The notes under the pieces were generated by a model, which had not been told where the DNA came from, did no database searches, and was given only the letters and a program-made list of their open reading frames with translations. From Isoetes taiwanensis (Eukaryota > Streptophyta > Lycopodiopsida > Isoetales > Isoetaceae): a DNA stretch of 64,000 nucleotides. The DNA lies in the NCBI GenBank assembly GCA_021234155.1, contig JAJEKV010000038.1, forward strand, positions 4,896,847 to 4,960,846, read 5' to 3'. This document shows positions 24,439 to 36,625 of the stretch, one piece after another (position 1 is the stretch's first letter; every line of letters starts with the position of its first letter). The translations under genes were made by a program, and so were the position numbers.

Positions 24439-24984
24439 TAGATATAATTATCAGAAGAATGGAGAAGTAACAGAGGCTTACCGGTTCATACCGCCTAATG
24501 TCATGTTTGCAAAAAATAAACCAGATGCCAAAAATCACGCAATTACCCAGCATAGAAACAACGAGGATTCTTCTCAGATTATACATCCCGAAATCTCCTG
24601 TTGCTCCAATCTAGTAACAAGGAAGCTTTCATTTCATTAGTTCTCCTCAACGTTTATGGTGTTGCAAATGTAATACAGAAAGAAAAACTAAACGTATGTA
24701 AAAGATAGGTTTACCGTGTTGGCATGGTTGCATCAGTAGGTCTTGATTCATGGGATCATCCTCTATCCTCTGGTCAAGCATTGAGACCTATCTGATAGCA
24801 CCGAGCTTGCTTCTTGGGACGGAACTTTTGGCCCGAGGTTCTTGGAAAATTTTAAAAAATTTCTACGTGGCGTGGTTGTTGCCATAAAAGGCCAAAAGAA
24901 ATTAGTAAGGGAACGAGCTACTTCTTTAACTATTTTGGGGGGGACAAGGGGGACAAGCTAATCGAACCACTATAGTGTGCTTCC

Positions 24985-25371
24985 ACCCGAGAGCAAAATT
25001 ATTCAGCAGATCAGTCTGCGCATGTTATCAGGGCATATCAGACTCTATTAAAGCCTCTGTCCAGAGCTACATGTCTGCGCATGTTATCAGGGCATATCAG
25101 ACACTATTAAAGCCTCTGTCCAGAGCTACATATCTGGTACACCTTTGTTGGTCTATTTTCAGATATTTTAGAGTAAATATAGTAGATGAGTGGACATAGT
25201 TATTGTTTATGGCACTGCGTTATATTGATCTATGTAATACCACGGGCATATTAAATTGTGGTCTCTAGCTTTGCAGTTCTTACACTGTATCATAGTTTGT
25301 TGCAGCTGGAGCTTCATGGATGTGACCTGGAAGGAGAGGGAAGTGTCGATGATCCAGAGTTACTGATGGAG
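24985..25371 (+). pseudogene. HSCB: HSCB-type co-chaperone, later exons with a tandem duplication
   Basis: Near 24990 the plus strand reads YSADQSAHVIRAYQTLLKPL followed by SRAT, the helix after the J domain in HSCB. A 58-bp block (from about 25015) is repeated at once (from about 25073); 58 is not a multiple of three, so the second copy is out of frame. An exon at 25306-25371 with clean GT-AG borders gives LELHGCDLEG then EGSVDDPELLME, the family's C-terminal helical region. Same orientation as the first exons at 13.1-13.7 kb, so these are probably parts of one gene stretched over about 12 kb. The final C-terminal exon was not found. Confidence 0.75.
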
Positions 25372-26601
25372 GTATGCTACCCTTGCCTCTCCAGGTATCA
25401 CAATCAGAGGTGCTCCATTGTCTTCCCAACTTGCCGTTAAGAAGGTTCTATAAACTTTTTCTACTGAAAAAAATGCAGGGATCATGAGTACATGGCTTAT
25501 TTAGGCTACCTTGATTTGATGTAGCCATGTCATTTGGAGAGACTGTCAAATATTTCTGAGGCCATCACAGAAAAGCTCACCATCTCACAAGCATGTGCTA
25601 CGCTTATTTTTACCGCAGATTTAGATGGACTATGGACAAGAGTGGACTATGTGGAGATTGAAGATGGATTCTCGCTAGGACAAAACATTATGTGAAAGTT
25701 CGTGAGGGTTATGCTAACATTCAAAGTCTTAAAACGTTGCAAGTTTGATGGAAAGAATAGTGAAAGATTTCACAACAGTACAAGTTACGTGAACCGGACC
25801 ATAGCAGCTTATAAAAAGATCGAAAAACAAACGCACAAGTTCACTTTTTATCGAGGGATTATCCAAGTATACAAAAACAAGGCACAAAAATATTGGCTTT
25901 TACCCCGATTTAAATGTGGTAATTCAAAGATGGATCAAGTATGTTCTACAATTGAGATTTGGCTCTTTTTGTTTTGTTTTGTTTTGTCTTAAATTCGGTG
26001 ATTTCATTTCTCAATTCAAGAGATGCTACTTTCCCAAGATAGTGTGCTTAAGAAACGGACGTTCAATGCGGTTCAAAATAGTGAAGAAGCGGTGTAAATT
26101 GAAAAGACCAAGATTTTCGCTCTTCACGCCGGTTTCAAAATGGTGAAGAAGCCGTAAATTCAAAAAAGATCAAGATTTTCATCTACGTTTAGGGACGTTT
26201 GTAGGGTTTGAAGACCATTGCAACGGTTGGATTTTTATATATTTCTTTTATTGATGGGATCCAATGGTTGGTGAATTTGTGAACAATTCCCCAAGTTATT
26301 AAGCTAAGCAAAGGATTCTATTTATCATTCTGCATTAGATTCTTTTTCACTTGCATATAAAAGTCGTCTTTCTGTTATGAGTCGCTTGAAGACAAGCAAA
26401 CGAATTTGCTTGGTTGCAATCTTGGCTTTAGGTTATAGCAGACAAGGCCACTTTGTCACATTAGTCTTCACATGTGGGTCCGGATATTGGTGTGTTTGCC
26501 CAAGACCGTGTGATTGTCTAGAATAGAACAAGGGTAGTTGTTTGTGAGCGAAGGCATTGTCGGCCATGTTATGAATTGCATCATCCAACGAAATTGAGGG
26601 C

Positions 26602-26742
26602 CAATGGTTACAATCTAAAGGGGTTATTCAAATTAGTCACTTTAAAATAGCATAAGGTCGAGGATGTGGATAAAATGGTTACAATCTAAAGGGGTTATTC
26701 AAATTAGTCTGCTAAATAGCATAAGGCCGAGGATGTGGATAA
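26602..26742 (+). repeat. Tandem duplication, about 72 bp
   Basis: Two adjacent copies of a block that includes TGGTTACAATCTAAAGGGG and GAGGATGTGGATAAA, differing by a few bases. Confidence 0.85.
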
Positions 26743-26904
26743 AGAAGATCATGAAAATACTATCGGTGTCTATCACAAACGTGAAAGATGAAGAGGGAGA
26801 GCAAACTTCCAACCATTATTTATGTATGCACCGTCCCGGGGGCCAGTTGAACCCATTTGTTACACAAAAAGAAATAAAGACAAGGAACCTCTGCCAGATA
26901 GAAA

Positions 26905-27006
26905 CGGAGATGGAGATGGAGATAGAAATGGAGATGGAGATGGAGATGGAGATGGAGATGGAGATGGAGATGGAGATGGAGATGGAGATGGAGATGGAGA
27001 TGGAGA
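26905..27006 (+). repeat. (GGAGAT)n hexanucleotide microsatellite
   Basis: About 16 repeats of GGAGAT, slightly imperfect at the left end. Because the unit is six bases, it opens dipeptide-repeat frames on both strands (ME, DG, HL); none is taken as a gene. Confidence 0.95.
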
Positions 27007-28649
27007 CTTTGAAAAAAGAAAAGGTTGGAACTTCTCGAGTAAAATATGCTCATGGCTTACAACAAATAGGTTTCCTTATAGTTAACTTACCAATTAGCTA
27101 TGTTGCCTAAAACCACGACTGAAAAGAGAAAAGTGATAGAAGGAAATATCGATAGTCATGCAATATGAACTAGGAGTAACATGTGAACTTTTTGCTACTC
27201 AAGGTTGTCAAGTCACAAATGAATTTCTCCACATGTCAATCCATATACTCAAGATACTTCGTAGAAAATGAATGTCATATAGTTTGGTAGTTCTTTTGCG
27301 TATTTTATATCATTTTTGACATGCATAGAGAGTTAAAAGTTGTTTATTAAAGCTATAAGTTTTCGTGACAACGTTACTCCTCATTATACCAAACAAGCGC
27401 AGCCTTGGTGCAAAGCTTATGGATTGGGGGTGGCTGCAAGCAACTCCATTGGGACACAATCCTTCTATCGAAATCTATTGCTGCTGTGTTCTGAGAAATC
27501 GTAGACCATTCTGTCAGGTTTTGCATTGGCTGAAGGAATCAAAACTAGTGGCCTCTCAAAATGGGTCGGTCAGAATTTTTACTTCTTGAAGTCAGCTTGG
27601 TAACATAGGTTTACTTCAAATATTGCCGCAGCAACTATTTTTCTTCAACTTCTAGCAGATGGTGCTTTGTCAATACATGGCCAATATCAAATCCACCAAA
27701 TGCAATATGTTGCAGGATACTTGAAGGTCATATACACTATTAGTAATTCAGCTGAAATATTTTGGACTTGCTACACTTTCAATCTTGGTGCCTAGAGTTC
27801 CACATGTTCTTTCTTTTGCTTCCTTCAATAATGTTGGGTTGCTTATATTGTTATGATAGTGCCTTTAATTTGCATTTTCTATAGATATATGCATTTTAAA
27901 AAATGCTCTATCATCTCCATACGGTAGACATGCTTATTAAGTCTTGAATTTAAATTGCATGTGTTCTTTGAATTTGGGAATATAGACATTTCTAGAAAGC
28001 AAGCCATCCAGCCCCTAGAATCATTGTGCATTATTGGTGACGAACTTATTAGCTAGCAAATTATTACATAGTTACCATCTTGATGGTGGCTTATCAAGGA
28101 TGTAAAAGTTTAACCAGCTATAAGCAGTTTTGATAAGCAGTGAGCAAATCGCTGTTTGGATAGATGGACTTTATTTAAAGATAGATTTGACCAGCTTGAC
28201 CAAAATAACATCTGTGCATAGTTATGAGCTGGTTAAAGTTGAGGTGTTGACCCCAATTATCGAGGGATGGGATGAAAACTAAATAGAAGTCATCAAAGTT
28301 GTCTCTTCAGTACACCATTGACTTTGTGTGCTGTCTTGGTATCAATAACAATATGCAAAAAACGAAGAAATGAGGTATAGTGAATGTTGAGCCATTCTTG
28401 AAGGCGAATCTTGCAAAGAATAAAGAATTGAAGCGGGCTTGACTAAAATTGTGATCACATAAGAGGACGATGCTCCCTTCTCCAACATTGTATCTAGCCC
28501 CTTGATGATTGTAATGCTTGTGGTTAAATAATGGGTGGTCCTTTGAAGAGTTAAGGCATAGTTGGATAATGTTGCCGAATTGATTATTTGGCAGGAAAAG
28601 TTCTTCCCTTCATTTCAATATGTATTCTGGTAATATTGTTGATGTTGCT

Positions 28650-28722
28650 ATGGGTGTTTGACCCAAGAAGGGGACGTTCTTTAGGAGGTTTTGACCCAAC
28701 AAGGGGTCGTTCTTTAAGGATT
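28650..28722 (+). repeat. Imperfect tandem duplication, about 33 bp
   Basis: Two copies of TTTGACCCAA-AAGGGG-CGTTCTTTA. Translated, they read FDPRRGRSLGG then FDPTRGRSLR. Confidence 0.75.
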
Positions 28723-29139
28723 AGGTACGTCCTATATGGGGGCGGGAGTAAGAGGATTGAAATGAATGAACTTTGAAGGAGCATTGGCTATAGGGAACAC
28801 GTCGGTGAGACTCCCATCTGCCGAAAGGAGAAGATGGGTCTGGCGAAAGGAGAAAATGGAGATTTTTTTTGAGGGGGTGTTATTTCATTGTTTCGGTTGT
28901 TTGTTATATTTCGATTTTGTTTTTACACTTTTTCAATGGTTTATTTGTGCAAAGTAACCTTCTGAGTGGAGGACGATGTTACCGGTGGTAAACCCACATG
29001 GTGGGATTGTCGTATGTGATGTGGGTTTGCCCACAGGTGACCTCCAACAAATAGGAGGCTATAATCCGTGATTCATGAGACCTAAAATTCTATCAACAGA
29101 ACAAGGTTCCTGCAAATAAACCAATAAGGTAATTTCCAT

Positions 29140-29254
29140 GAATTTCAAGATCCCAGTGGGTTACGTCCTGAATATATGTATAGGCCTGAATATTATGAAT
29201 TTCAAGATCCCAGTGGGTTACGTCCTGAATATATGTATAGGCCTGAATATGTGT
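29140..29254 (+). repeat. 57-bp in-frame tandem duplication
   Basis: Two near-identical 57-bp copies. One frame is open through both and reads EFQDPSGLRPEYMYRPEYY twice. The open frame is short (a stop lies about 20 bases upstream; it ends at 29400), so it may be an exon fragment of a low-complexity protein. Confidence 0.75.
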
Positions 29255-31139
29255 ATACCAGAGGTAGCGCGTGGATAATAGGAGACCAACAGCTTTCTTT
29301 ATGTTCTTGGATTCTTTTTAGAGGCAGCTGCGAAGGGAAGGTAAATCACGGCAAAGCTTCCGTCCCCAAGATAGCCGCTGATCAAAAGCAAAGCAGATAG
29401 GAAGCACTGAAGATCCGGTTTTTGATTGGTAGGTTTACTGCGGTATAATCTTTACCAAAAACTCTAAATGCAGGGCTGGTAGCGTTACAAAACATATGCA
29501 CAAATCCGTACAACAAATTGAAAGCGATCGAAGCAGGAGCCATACCTTTAGTGCTAGAATTACTGATCGATGCAAGCAAGAGAAACGTAGAAGCAGGTTT
29601 GGCGGTATTGGAGAATTTTTGCAGCTACTGGCCGACGAAAAGGATGGAGGTGGTCGAGCATGCTCTTACTATGGCGGTTCCTCGGTGAAGACGATTACGC
29701 AAGATCCGATTTGGCCACCGACCATGTTGTGAATATTTTATGGGCTGTTTGTAATGCAAATCGCTAATATGTGTTGCAATGTGCGGTGCAAGCAAGGGCT
29801 TTACTCATCTCCCCGCTTCTTGCACAAGCTACCATTTCTGGCCAAACAAAGAAAAGGGCTCTTGGGCTACTTAAGTTGTTATAAGATACTTGCTCTGAAG
29901 AGCCTTGCAAGCTAGACATTGGCCTTACCGATTCCTTGCCTTTCTAGATCAAACTTGCATTTATCTTCTATCCATTGATCACCATCGACCGATCAATTCT
30001 ATAGATCAATCTTTTGATACTGATCTTGTGGTCAATTGATCAAACAAGTTCACTTCCTCTTGCCTCTAATGAATGTAAAAAGTTCTTCCAACATTGGAAC
30101 AACTTTCAAGTATTGAAGTGTGTCCAATGTTTTCATTGGGATCTAAACCTTATACCATGTCTCCATTCTTTAGGTTAATTTTACACATTCAAATTTCAAG
30201 TCATTTCTTTATTATCATTCTTTCCTGTCAACCTTTCATCTCCTTTATATCTATCTAAATCTGAATCTGAATTTGAATCTCTCTATAGGCCCTTTGTCTT
30301 GTAATAATTTGCACACAACCTTGGTTTTTGTTTTGTTCACCGCGTTGCTTTCATTAAAAAAAATTGCTTGCTCCAAGTTAGTGGAAAATTGTTACCTTTT
30401 CGTCTTAAGTGGATCTCTTATTAACATTGAATGCAACTTATAGTTCTTATTAATAAGTGTCCACGTATTCTTAGTAACTTGGAATGAAGATAAAATAGCA
30501 CGAAACAAAGTGTAATGGGCATTTTATGCGGTGATCAATTAAGGTATATAATTTTATAGTACAAATCCGAAGACAACATCAAAACATAGTAAGGGACCAT
30601 TCAAATGCTGCCCCTATTGTGGATCAAGATTGACGGTCAGATTGAACCCACTTATTTTATCTACTTCATCTGTGGTCTAAGTTCATAGAACAAGTAGAGT
30701 TTGATCCAATTGGCGAAAATTATCTTTTCAATAGAAAATGTATTAGTATTTGTAATAAGATCCACATGGTCTTTCATTAATGGCCCTCCCCTATAGAAGG
30801 AAATCATGACTATAGATAACTAATCTATATTCTTATTTGTTCAATTATCTACTTATGTGGACTGGCTATTATCATATGCTTTACGATTTCATTTATCTAC
30901 TTACGTGGACTGGCTACTGTTGGGATGCAAATACGATGTGCGAGTCTAACTTTATCATTATAAAGTCACTTCACCCTCGGGTCACGGAGGGCAACCCTCC
31001 GTGCGCAGCACCTTGTTGATTGAAGCTCACATGTCTAAATGATCTGCTCTTACGATTTGCTCCTGCGACATGAGGGAAGACCCTGCCATCTTCTTCCTTC
31101 AGAATAAAGAATGTGGCTGACCGCCAGCTTTATTGGCGG

Positions 31140-31262
31140 CGGCCGGTTTGAGCGATCGCCCGGATATCCTAGGCATATGTTGGCATATACCTGGATATAC
31201 CCACAAACCCACATAAACGAGGGTTTGCCCCCCAGGGGAAACCCAAAAAGAAATGGAATATG
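31140..31262 (-). repeat. Dispersed repeat, copy 2
   Basis: On the minus strand this matches 11985-12100: TTTCTTTTTGGGTTTCCCC, GCAAACCCTCGTTT, then TATGCCAACATATGCC. Element class unknown. Confidence 0.55.
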
Positions 31263-31616
31263 AATCATGATCCCCATACTCTCTTAGTAGTCATTTTGTT
31301 AACTACTCGAGTTCTCTTTGAGATGTGCTCCATTTGATAGCTTTAGTAATTCAACATATTCAGTGATTCGATATGCTAGTTTTACTTCATATTTTAATTT
31401 CACTATTTTATTGAATAATAAAAAAGTAACTGAAAGGATTGTAACAGGAGGATAGCTGGCTTTTAGTGGTGCAATTAATATAGTTTAAGTCCAACTCTAA
31501 AATATCAGTATATGGATTGTGCAGATTGAATTTATATCCATTTTTTTCTTCCTTTATGTTTATGATAAGTAGTATGTATAGTGGCATTGTTAAAAGAATC
31601 TTGCAAACATACTGGT

Positions 31617-31735
31617 CCTCTTTCTTCTTCTTTCTTCTTTCTTCTTTCTTCTTTCTTCTTTCTTCTTTCTTCTTTCTTCTTTCTTCTTTCTTCTTTCTTC
31701 TTTCTTCTTTCTTCTTTCTTCTTTCTTCTTTCTTG
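31617..31735 (+). repeat. (TTCTTTC)n microsatellite
   Basis: Around 15 copies of a 7-bp pyrimidine unit, a polypurine/polypyrimidine tract that could form triplex DNA. Confidence 0.95.
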
Positions 31736-32183
31736 TGACTCTAATATAATGTGGCTGAAATGAAGGTTTTTGAAATTTTTCTAAGGTGTATAAAGGGGGT
31801 TATATCAAACCCCTTATGTACACATGACATATGCCTATATATGATACTGCAAGGGCACATTAATATGCAGATAACTTCAAGGTGCCAATTCTACATGAAA
31901 TGAATGCGGCAAGGCATATCTACATGCAAACAACTTTATCAGATTTTGTGGTCCGTGAAATGAATGACTTTTAGGCTGTTTAGTGACTGGATCCTGCAAA
32001 TTTGTGGTTTATTAAATATGTTGTTTCTGCACATTGGAAGGCTTTGGTGGTCGGATTTCGATCAGGCAAAGAGATATTTGTACAAGTAAGGCATGTATAC
32101 ACTCCAACAGATATGGCAAAAGAGAAAATAAGCAAGCGACGAACTTTCCCACGGTTAGAAGCAAATTATGAGTATGTACTTCT

Positions 32184-32987
32184 ATGCAATCCATATTTAA
32201 ATTAGTTCAGTTACTTATCCAATTCCTTCCTATTCTCTCAGGTTTGTGTATATCTGATGTGGAGAACATTGTCTCTTCACACTCGATAAGTAGTGTATTC
32301 CATTGCTTTCACCAAGATATGGGCTGCTTGTTGTTCGAAGGTAGCATACCAGTACAGCTCAGAGAAAGGGGTATATGGTTCTGGAGGTATGAATACTCTC
32401 CACGAAGATCCAAGCTAATTGAGCTTCCATTGCCCAGCATGTCCGATTTATACTATAGGCCTCTGGATGCCACTTCTATCTTATTAGCACGGAGTAAGTT
32501 GTCGCAGGAAATGTTCACGGCATTGAAGGAGAAGGGAGGAGTCTGCGGGCATGTGAAGATAAATTTAGGAATTGATCTGTTCATTGCCATATTCAAGAGC
32601 GCCGACAATGTAAAGAAGACCTTGAAGATGTTTACTGTTCAACAGTCGGTGGATAGTTTTTTAGATAGTGTATTTCTTGAATGTTGGAGTGCTCGACTTC
32701 ACGATGGAGCTGAATGTACTGAATGCAGGATAAGCCGAGACACGGTTCGGTTCAGATATTGCATTCGGAAGCAAACTCTGTATGTCACTTTTAAGTATAG
32801 GAGATGGCGAAATGTCCGTGAAGGAAGAATGCACGTCTAGATTCCTGTCGAACAAGATGACAATGATGGCACTCATTCCGTTGTCATAGACTTGAACATT
32901 CATAAGGATAATCAGCTGTTCAAAAGTCTGAGAGCGGAGAGCGAGTGGTCTCTATTCGATGTTCGGCAGCAATTAGAGTTTGAGTAG
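32184..32987 (+). pseudogene. Unknown ORF in the hairpin-punctuated cluster (ORF 1)
   Basis: From the ATG at 32184 the frame starts with a hydrophobic stretch (FKLVQLLIQFLPILSGLCIS) that could be a signal peptide, although it overlaps a plausible splice acceptor at about 32240. It goes on through FHQDMGCLLFEGSIPVQL and ALKEKGGVCGHVKINLGI to a TAG at 32838-32840. The same frame stays open beyond it (IPVEQDDNDGTHSVVIDLNI ... RQQLEFE) to 32985-32987, so the TAG looks like a recent nonsense change in a protein of about 267 residues. No family recognised. A hairpin array follows 200 bp downstream. Confidence 0.4.
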
Positions 32988-33206
32988 ACGGCCAGAAGGT
33001 GGGAAAGCGCAGAGAAGAATGCTATAAATTGGGGTCATGCATGCCACCCAAAGTCATATCTGTATATGAATCTATCTAATATAAATATAAGTGATTGTTA
33101 ATTGGAGATCTATTGTATATTAATTGCAAACCGGGAGTTTTCATTGGAATATAAGACTTAAAGTAGCCATGTTGCGAAATTATGTACAACATAAATTGTG
33201 GATGTG

Positions 33207-33575
33207 TTTTCACACCGTACTTACGGTGCGAAATTGTGGATCTCATAAAATATGGAAGGGCCATTTTCGCACCGTAGCCACAGTGTGAAAATGTGCATAG
33301 CATAAAAAATGAAAAGGGTATTTTCGCACCGTAGCCACGGTGCGAAATTGTACATACAATAAGATATTGAAGGGTTGTTTTCACACCGTAGCCACGGTGC
33401 GAAAATGTACATAGTATAAAAAATGGAAGGGGTATTTTCGCACCATAGCCACGGTGCGAAATTGTAAATAGAATGAATTATCGAAGTCCTGTTTTCGCAC
33501 CGTAGCCACGGTGCGAATTTGTGCATAGCATAAATTAAGGAAGTGTTATTTTCGCATCGTTACCACGTTGTTAGT
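33207..33575. repeat. Hairpin array A
   Basis: Seven copies, about 57 bp apart, of a palindrome: stem TTTCGCACCGT, loop AGCC, stem ACGGTGCGAAA. The best copies are at about 33321, 33379 and 33491; others have one to four changes. The stem is GC-rich within AT-rich spacers that share ATAGCATAAAAAATGGAAGG-like sequence. Confidence 0.9.
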
Positions 33576-33649
33576 CTCTCTTGCAAATCAAGCCGCTACA
33601 AAGGCGCTCACATTCTAAGTGTCATAAATCGAGGCGCTGCTCCACGAGA

Positions 33650-35161
33650 ATGGCAAATAGCGGGTCAGATAATGCATGGGAGCTGTTTAGCGCATGGTAT
33701 GACAAAATAGTGGAGAAAGAACGGGATTTTCGTCAGAAGCATCCAGAAGAGTTCGAGGAGGAGCTAGAGGAACCAGTGGATGCAACCACTGTATATAATA
33801 ATTTTTGCCTGAGCGTAGACATTATGGCGAGTGTAACGTTTTTATCGATGCATATGGCGGCATCCTTCATAGCTTCATGGCTAGAGCTGGTCCTGACGTG
33901 AAACCATGTCCTGTGACTGGTTTGCCTTCACTAAGCATGCAAGCTTTAATTAAGATGTTTCCGAAACTTGATCAAGACCGAATTAGAAGGTTCTTGAAGA
34001 AACTGCCTGCAGAACTGTGCAGGCAAGAGGGCAAGGAAAGTTTTTTCGGCCTAGATATCATGTTCAGCACATACATGATTTACACTAAACCAAGCAAAGA
34101 TGCCAGTTCTTCTTCAAGTGCACAGGTCGCTCAAACAGAATGCCCCGCCTCGCTAGTAGAGGAGCTGATAGACCCTGAGGAAGAGAAGCTCATACTGGAA
34201 AATGAGGAGAACGAGGTTGTGGAAGAGGAGGTCTCCGAGAAAAAAATTGTCTAATTGGGAGTTATCAGAAGCATATCCCATCCATGTAGGTGGGAAACCA
34301 TACTTGTTGCTACCAGACATATCTGAAGTGACAGGGTTGAGAGAAGACGAGATATTGGTCCAGATATATGCGCATGTTGTAGGCCTGGGAGGACTTATAG
34401 ACTTTGAGACTGATGTCTCCAGACAAATGATGGAGGCTGTGACTTATGATGGATCCTCAATACCTCCAGAGGATGCATTTGAAATTGTCATGCAGCAAGG
34501 CAAAGGTGGTATGAAGCGCTGAAAGATGTCAAATTTGAAGCCGGTAGCTCTTCAAACACCGATCCCTGTTCATAGAATGTCTTGTTTGTCCAGTCCTCTT
34601 TCAAAATAACAAACCCAGCTGTTGTCGACCGGGACAAGAGAGAGGTATTTATCTAGTTTCATTTTTTATTTCTTCTTGAATCTGATGTTTCTTTTATGCA
34701 GGAGTTATTTATTGATGACTTCTGTGCAAGGCATCAGAGAGTCACCCTAGGTTGGGATGCCAGTATTGCACATTATATGGGCTACCTTCACAAGGGAGAA
34801 ATTATTGTGTTTCACACTAAATATAGTCCATATGGAGTACAGGAGGTCCTCAAGCTTAAAGCTCTGTCCTTAGCTGACAACCACGTGCCCCTAGCTGCAA
34901 ACTATGATCGAGTTATAGCAGTAGATAGGGCTATCGCCATGTATGTCTTCGGGGGCTTCAAAATATACCCTGTCCTTGCAAATAAAGCAGCTCTAGGCTT
35001 GAGTAGCGGACAAGAAAACACTGCGCTTGTCCTGTGCACAGAAGGACCCTGACATATTATATCTGTTAGATTCAATTGGGGCTGGAGTAAAGGAAGAGGA
35101 CTTAGAAGAATTTGATTCGGGTACTCCAGGCCCTGATGCCAAGAAAAGGAAATGTACTTAA
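33650..35161 (+). pseudogene. Unknown two-exon gene in the cluster (ORF 2)
   Basis: ATG at 33650 reads MANSGSDNAWELFSAWYDKI. Frameshifts near 33800, 34240 and 34525 must be bridged to follow one protein through GYECNVF-like, MQALIKMFPKLDQDRIRRFL, an acidic Glu-rich linker, and YLLLPDISEVTGLREDEILV. A clean intron (donor GTATTT at 34645, acceptor TTATGCAG ending 34701) leads into ELFIDDFCARHQRVTLGWDA and VIAVDRAIAMYVFGGFKIYP. After one more shift the end is GTPGPDAKKRKCT at 35159-35161; AKKRK could be a nuclear localisation signal. No family recognised. Intron retention argues against a processed copy. Confidence 0.4.
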
Positions 35162-35344
35162 AAAACTTTTGTATTAATATAATGTCTTTTCTATAAAATT
35201 CATGAATTGTTTTTATATGACAAAATTGCTTTTGTATGAATGTTCATCTATGATATTCAATAATTGTTAGAATTCAATGTCAGCAATAAATCCTTGTTAG
35301 ATGTATATGTTAGGTCTTCTTTAATGATGAATTCAGTCATTTCC

Positions 35345-35435
35345 ATGTATGTACATCAGGAGCATACCCACGGTGCGAGAACAGGATGTCGGCAGTTTTT
35401 GGACTGCCCGATTTTCCACCGTGGCTACTATGAAC
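35345..35435. repeat. Degenerate hairpin block B
   Basis: Contains CCCACGGTGCGAGAA and TTTTCCACCGTGGCTAC, which are half- or worn copies of the hairpin seen in arrays A, C, D and E, at the same relative place after a gene. Confidence 0.55.
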
Positions 35436-35515
35436 ATTTTTTAGTCTAGGGGTCTATGGGATCGGGACAGACAATATTGCTTATTTGAATTTCTTCTCCT
35501 TGCTAAAATCCGCTC

Positions 35516-36135
35516 ATGTCCATGGAAGGCGCTAGCTCTGAAATCCCACAAAATGAGGCGCTTGACCAGCGCCAGAATATTGACGAGGTCATTACTAGCA
35601 GTGCCGAGACTGCTATTACCATCACAGAGCCCGAGACAGTTATTCCCATCACAAGCCAGCAGATGGACGCAAATGAGACTGTCCTTCCAGAAGGGTTCGG
35701 GCAAAGCCTTGGAAATGTCATCCACACTATTAATAATAGTGTGGACGAATATTTCCAAAACCCGAACATGTTTCCTACTCGGGTCTCCTTGTTGAGTGCA
35801 ATGTTTTTGGGGAAGGAGTTTTCCGTGAGGCCACTGTCTGCCACAATATTCCAGTTCCAGACGACTGTATTGTGGTATCAGTGGACACAGCTCTGGATCC
35901 AACAGCCAGTCTGCCCTTCCCCACCCTTGGAGCGAAGATAGTAGAGGAAGCCATCGGGTCATACGTCATGTGGCCCAGGTTAATGACATACATGTCCGGC
36001 ACGGAGACACGGCCATTCCAGTTCTTGTGTAATGAGTTGGATTATATCATGAAACCACAGGGGGGGCCTTCTACACATGGCCGTCTTTGTGGCGAGTTGA
36101 CCAGAGGCCATGCATGGTGCCCGCTGGTCATTTAA
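35516..36135 (+). pseudogene. DUF8039-like ORF in the cluster (ORF 3)
   Basis: ATG at 35516 begins MSMEGASSEIPQNEALDQRQ, a low-complexity acidic N-terminus, and reaches about 35800 before a one-base shift. The downstream frame reads VFGEGVFREATVCHNIPVPD, CIVVSVDTALDPTASLPFP and EEAIGSYVMWPRLM, then ends at 36133-36135. The pattern (G-x-V, H-x-x-P, V-x-V, LP-x-P, EA-x-G-x-x-V-x-WP) resembles DUF8039, a domain attached to plant CACTA-type transposon proteins. That assignment is from memory of the pattern and is moderate. If right, at least this ORF has a transposon link. Confidence 0.4.
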
Positions 36136-36619
36136 TCGTGTACCCCCTCGCCTAATACGCTGGGACCACGATCGCCAGGAAAGTGAGGGGAGGAACGAGA
36201 GCACGAAGAGAATCTGCTAGGGCAGCAGCGGATTATGGAAGTGCAAGATGATCGCGATCACCGACCAAAGATGATCAGCCAGGATCACCTGACCAGCAAG
36301 ATCGAAGACCAAAGACGACAAAGATGAATAGACCAAAGATGATCGCCAGGATCGTGGTGATCACGGGCAGCCCCGGGCCAAAGTGGAGCAGTAATAGGAA
36401 GCCCATTTCCTACAGAAGCGAAATCCACGCCGGCTAAATCTGCCCCAAAGAAAACCTCCTAAGCTTGTTCCTAGTTGGAGACAAGCCGAGAGATGCCCCA
36501 AGGAGACAGATAAGCTTGGGAATAAGCTAAGTCAAGGAAGGGGAGCCTAGCGCGATATGGTGGCCCCGAGAAGATAAAGGGTGCTCCTCCCGCACTGTGC
36601 TTTAAGGGAGATTAGGTAA
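36136..36619 (+). other. Spacer before the histone-like ORF
   Basis: Holds repeated GATCGCCAGGATC / CCAAAGATGATC motifs (36250-36365). One frame has a short Lys/Ala/Pro stretch (TEAKSTPAKSAPKK at about 36412-36455) reminiscent of a histone tail, but stops separate it from the histone-fold ORF. No gene claimed. Confidence 0.4.
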
Positions 36620-36625
36620 TTGGCA

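Larger units (their letters stand above)
25372..32183. other. Largely noncoding region with local duplications
   Basis: I see no supportable gene in this 6.8 kb. Open frames are short and lack recognisable domains. It contains direct duplications at about 26060-26150, 26602-26742, 28650-28722 and 29140-29254, microsatellites at 26905-27006 and 31617-31735, and a dispersed repeat at 31140-31262, each listed separately. Confidence 0.5.

Noticed and set aside
26820-27085. Open frames through the GGAGAT repeat
   Set aside because: Three frames on two strands are open only because the unit is six bases long.
33207-33575. CRISPR-like array (regular repeats and spacers)
   Set aside because: Spacers are themselves similar to each other, the repeat is a perfect palindrome, there are no cas genes, and the genome is clearly eukaryotic with spliced genes.
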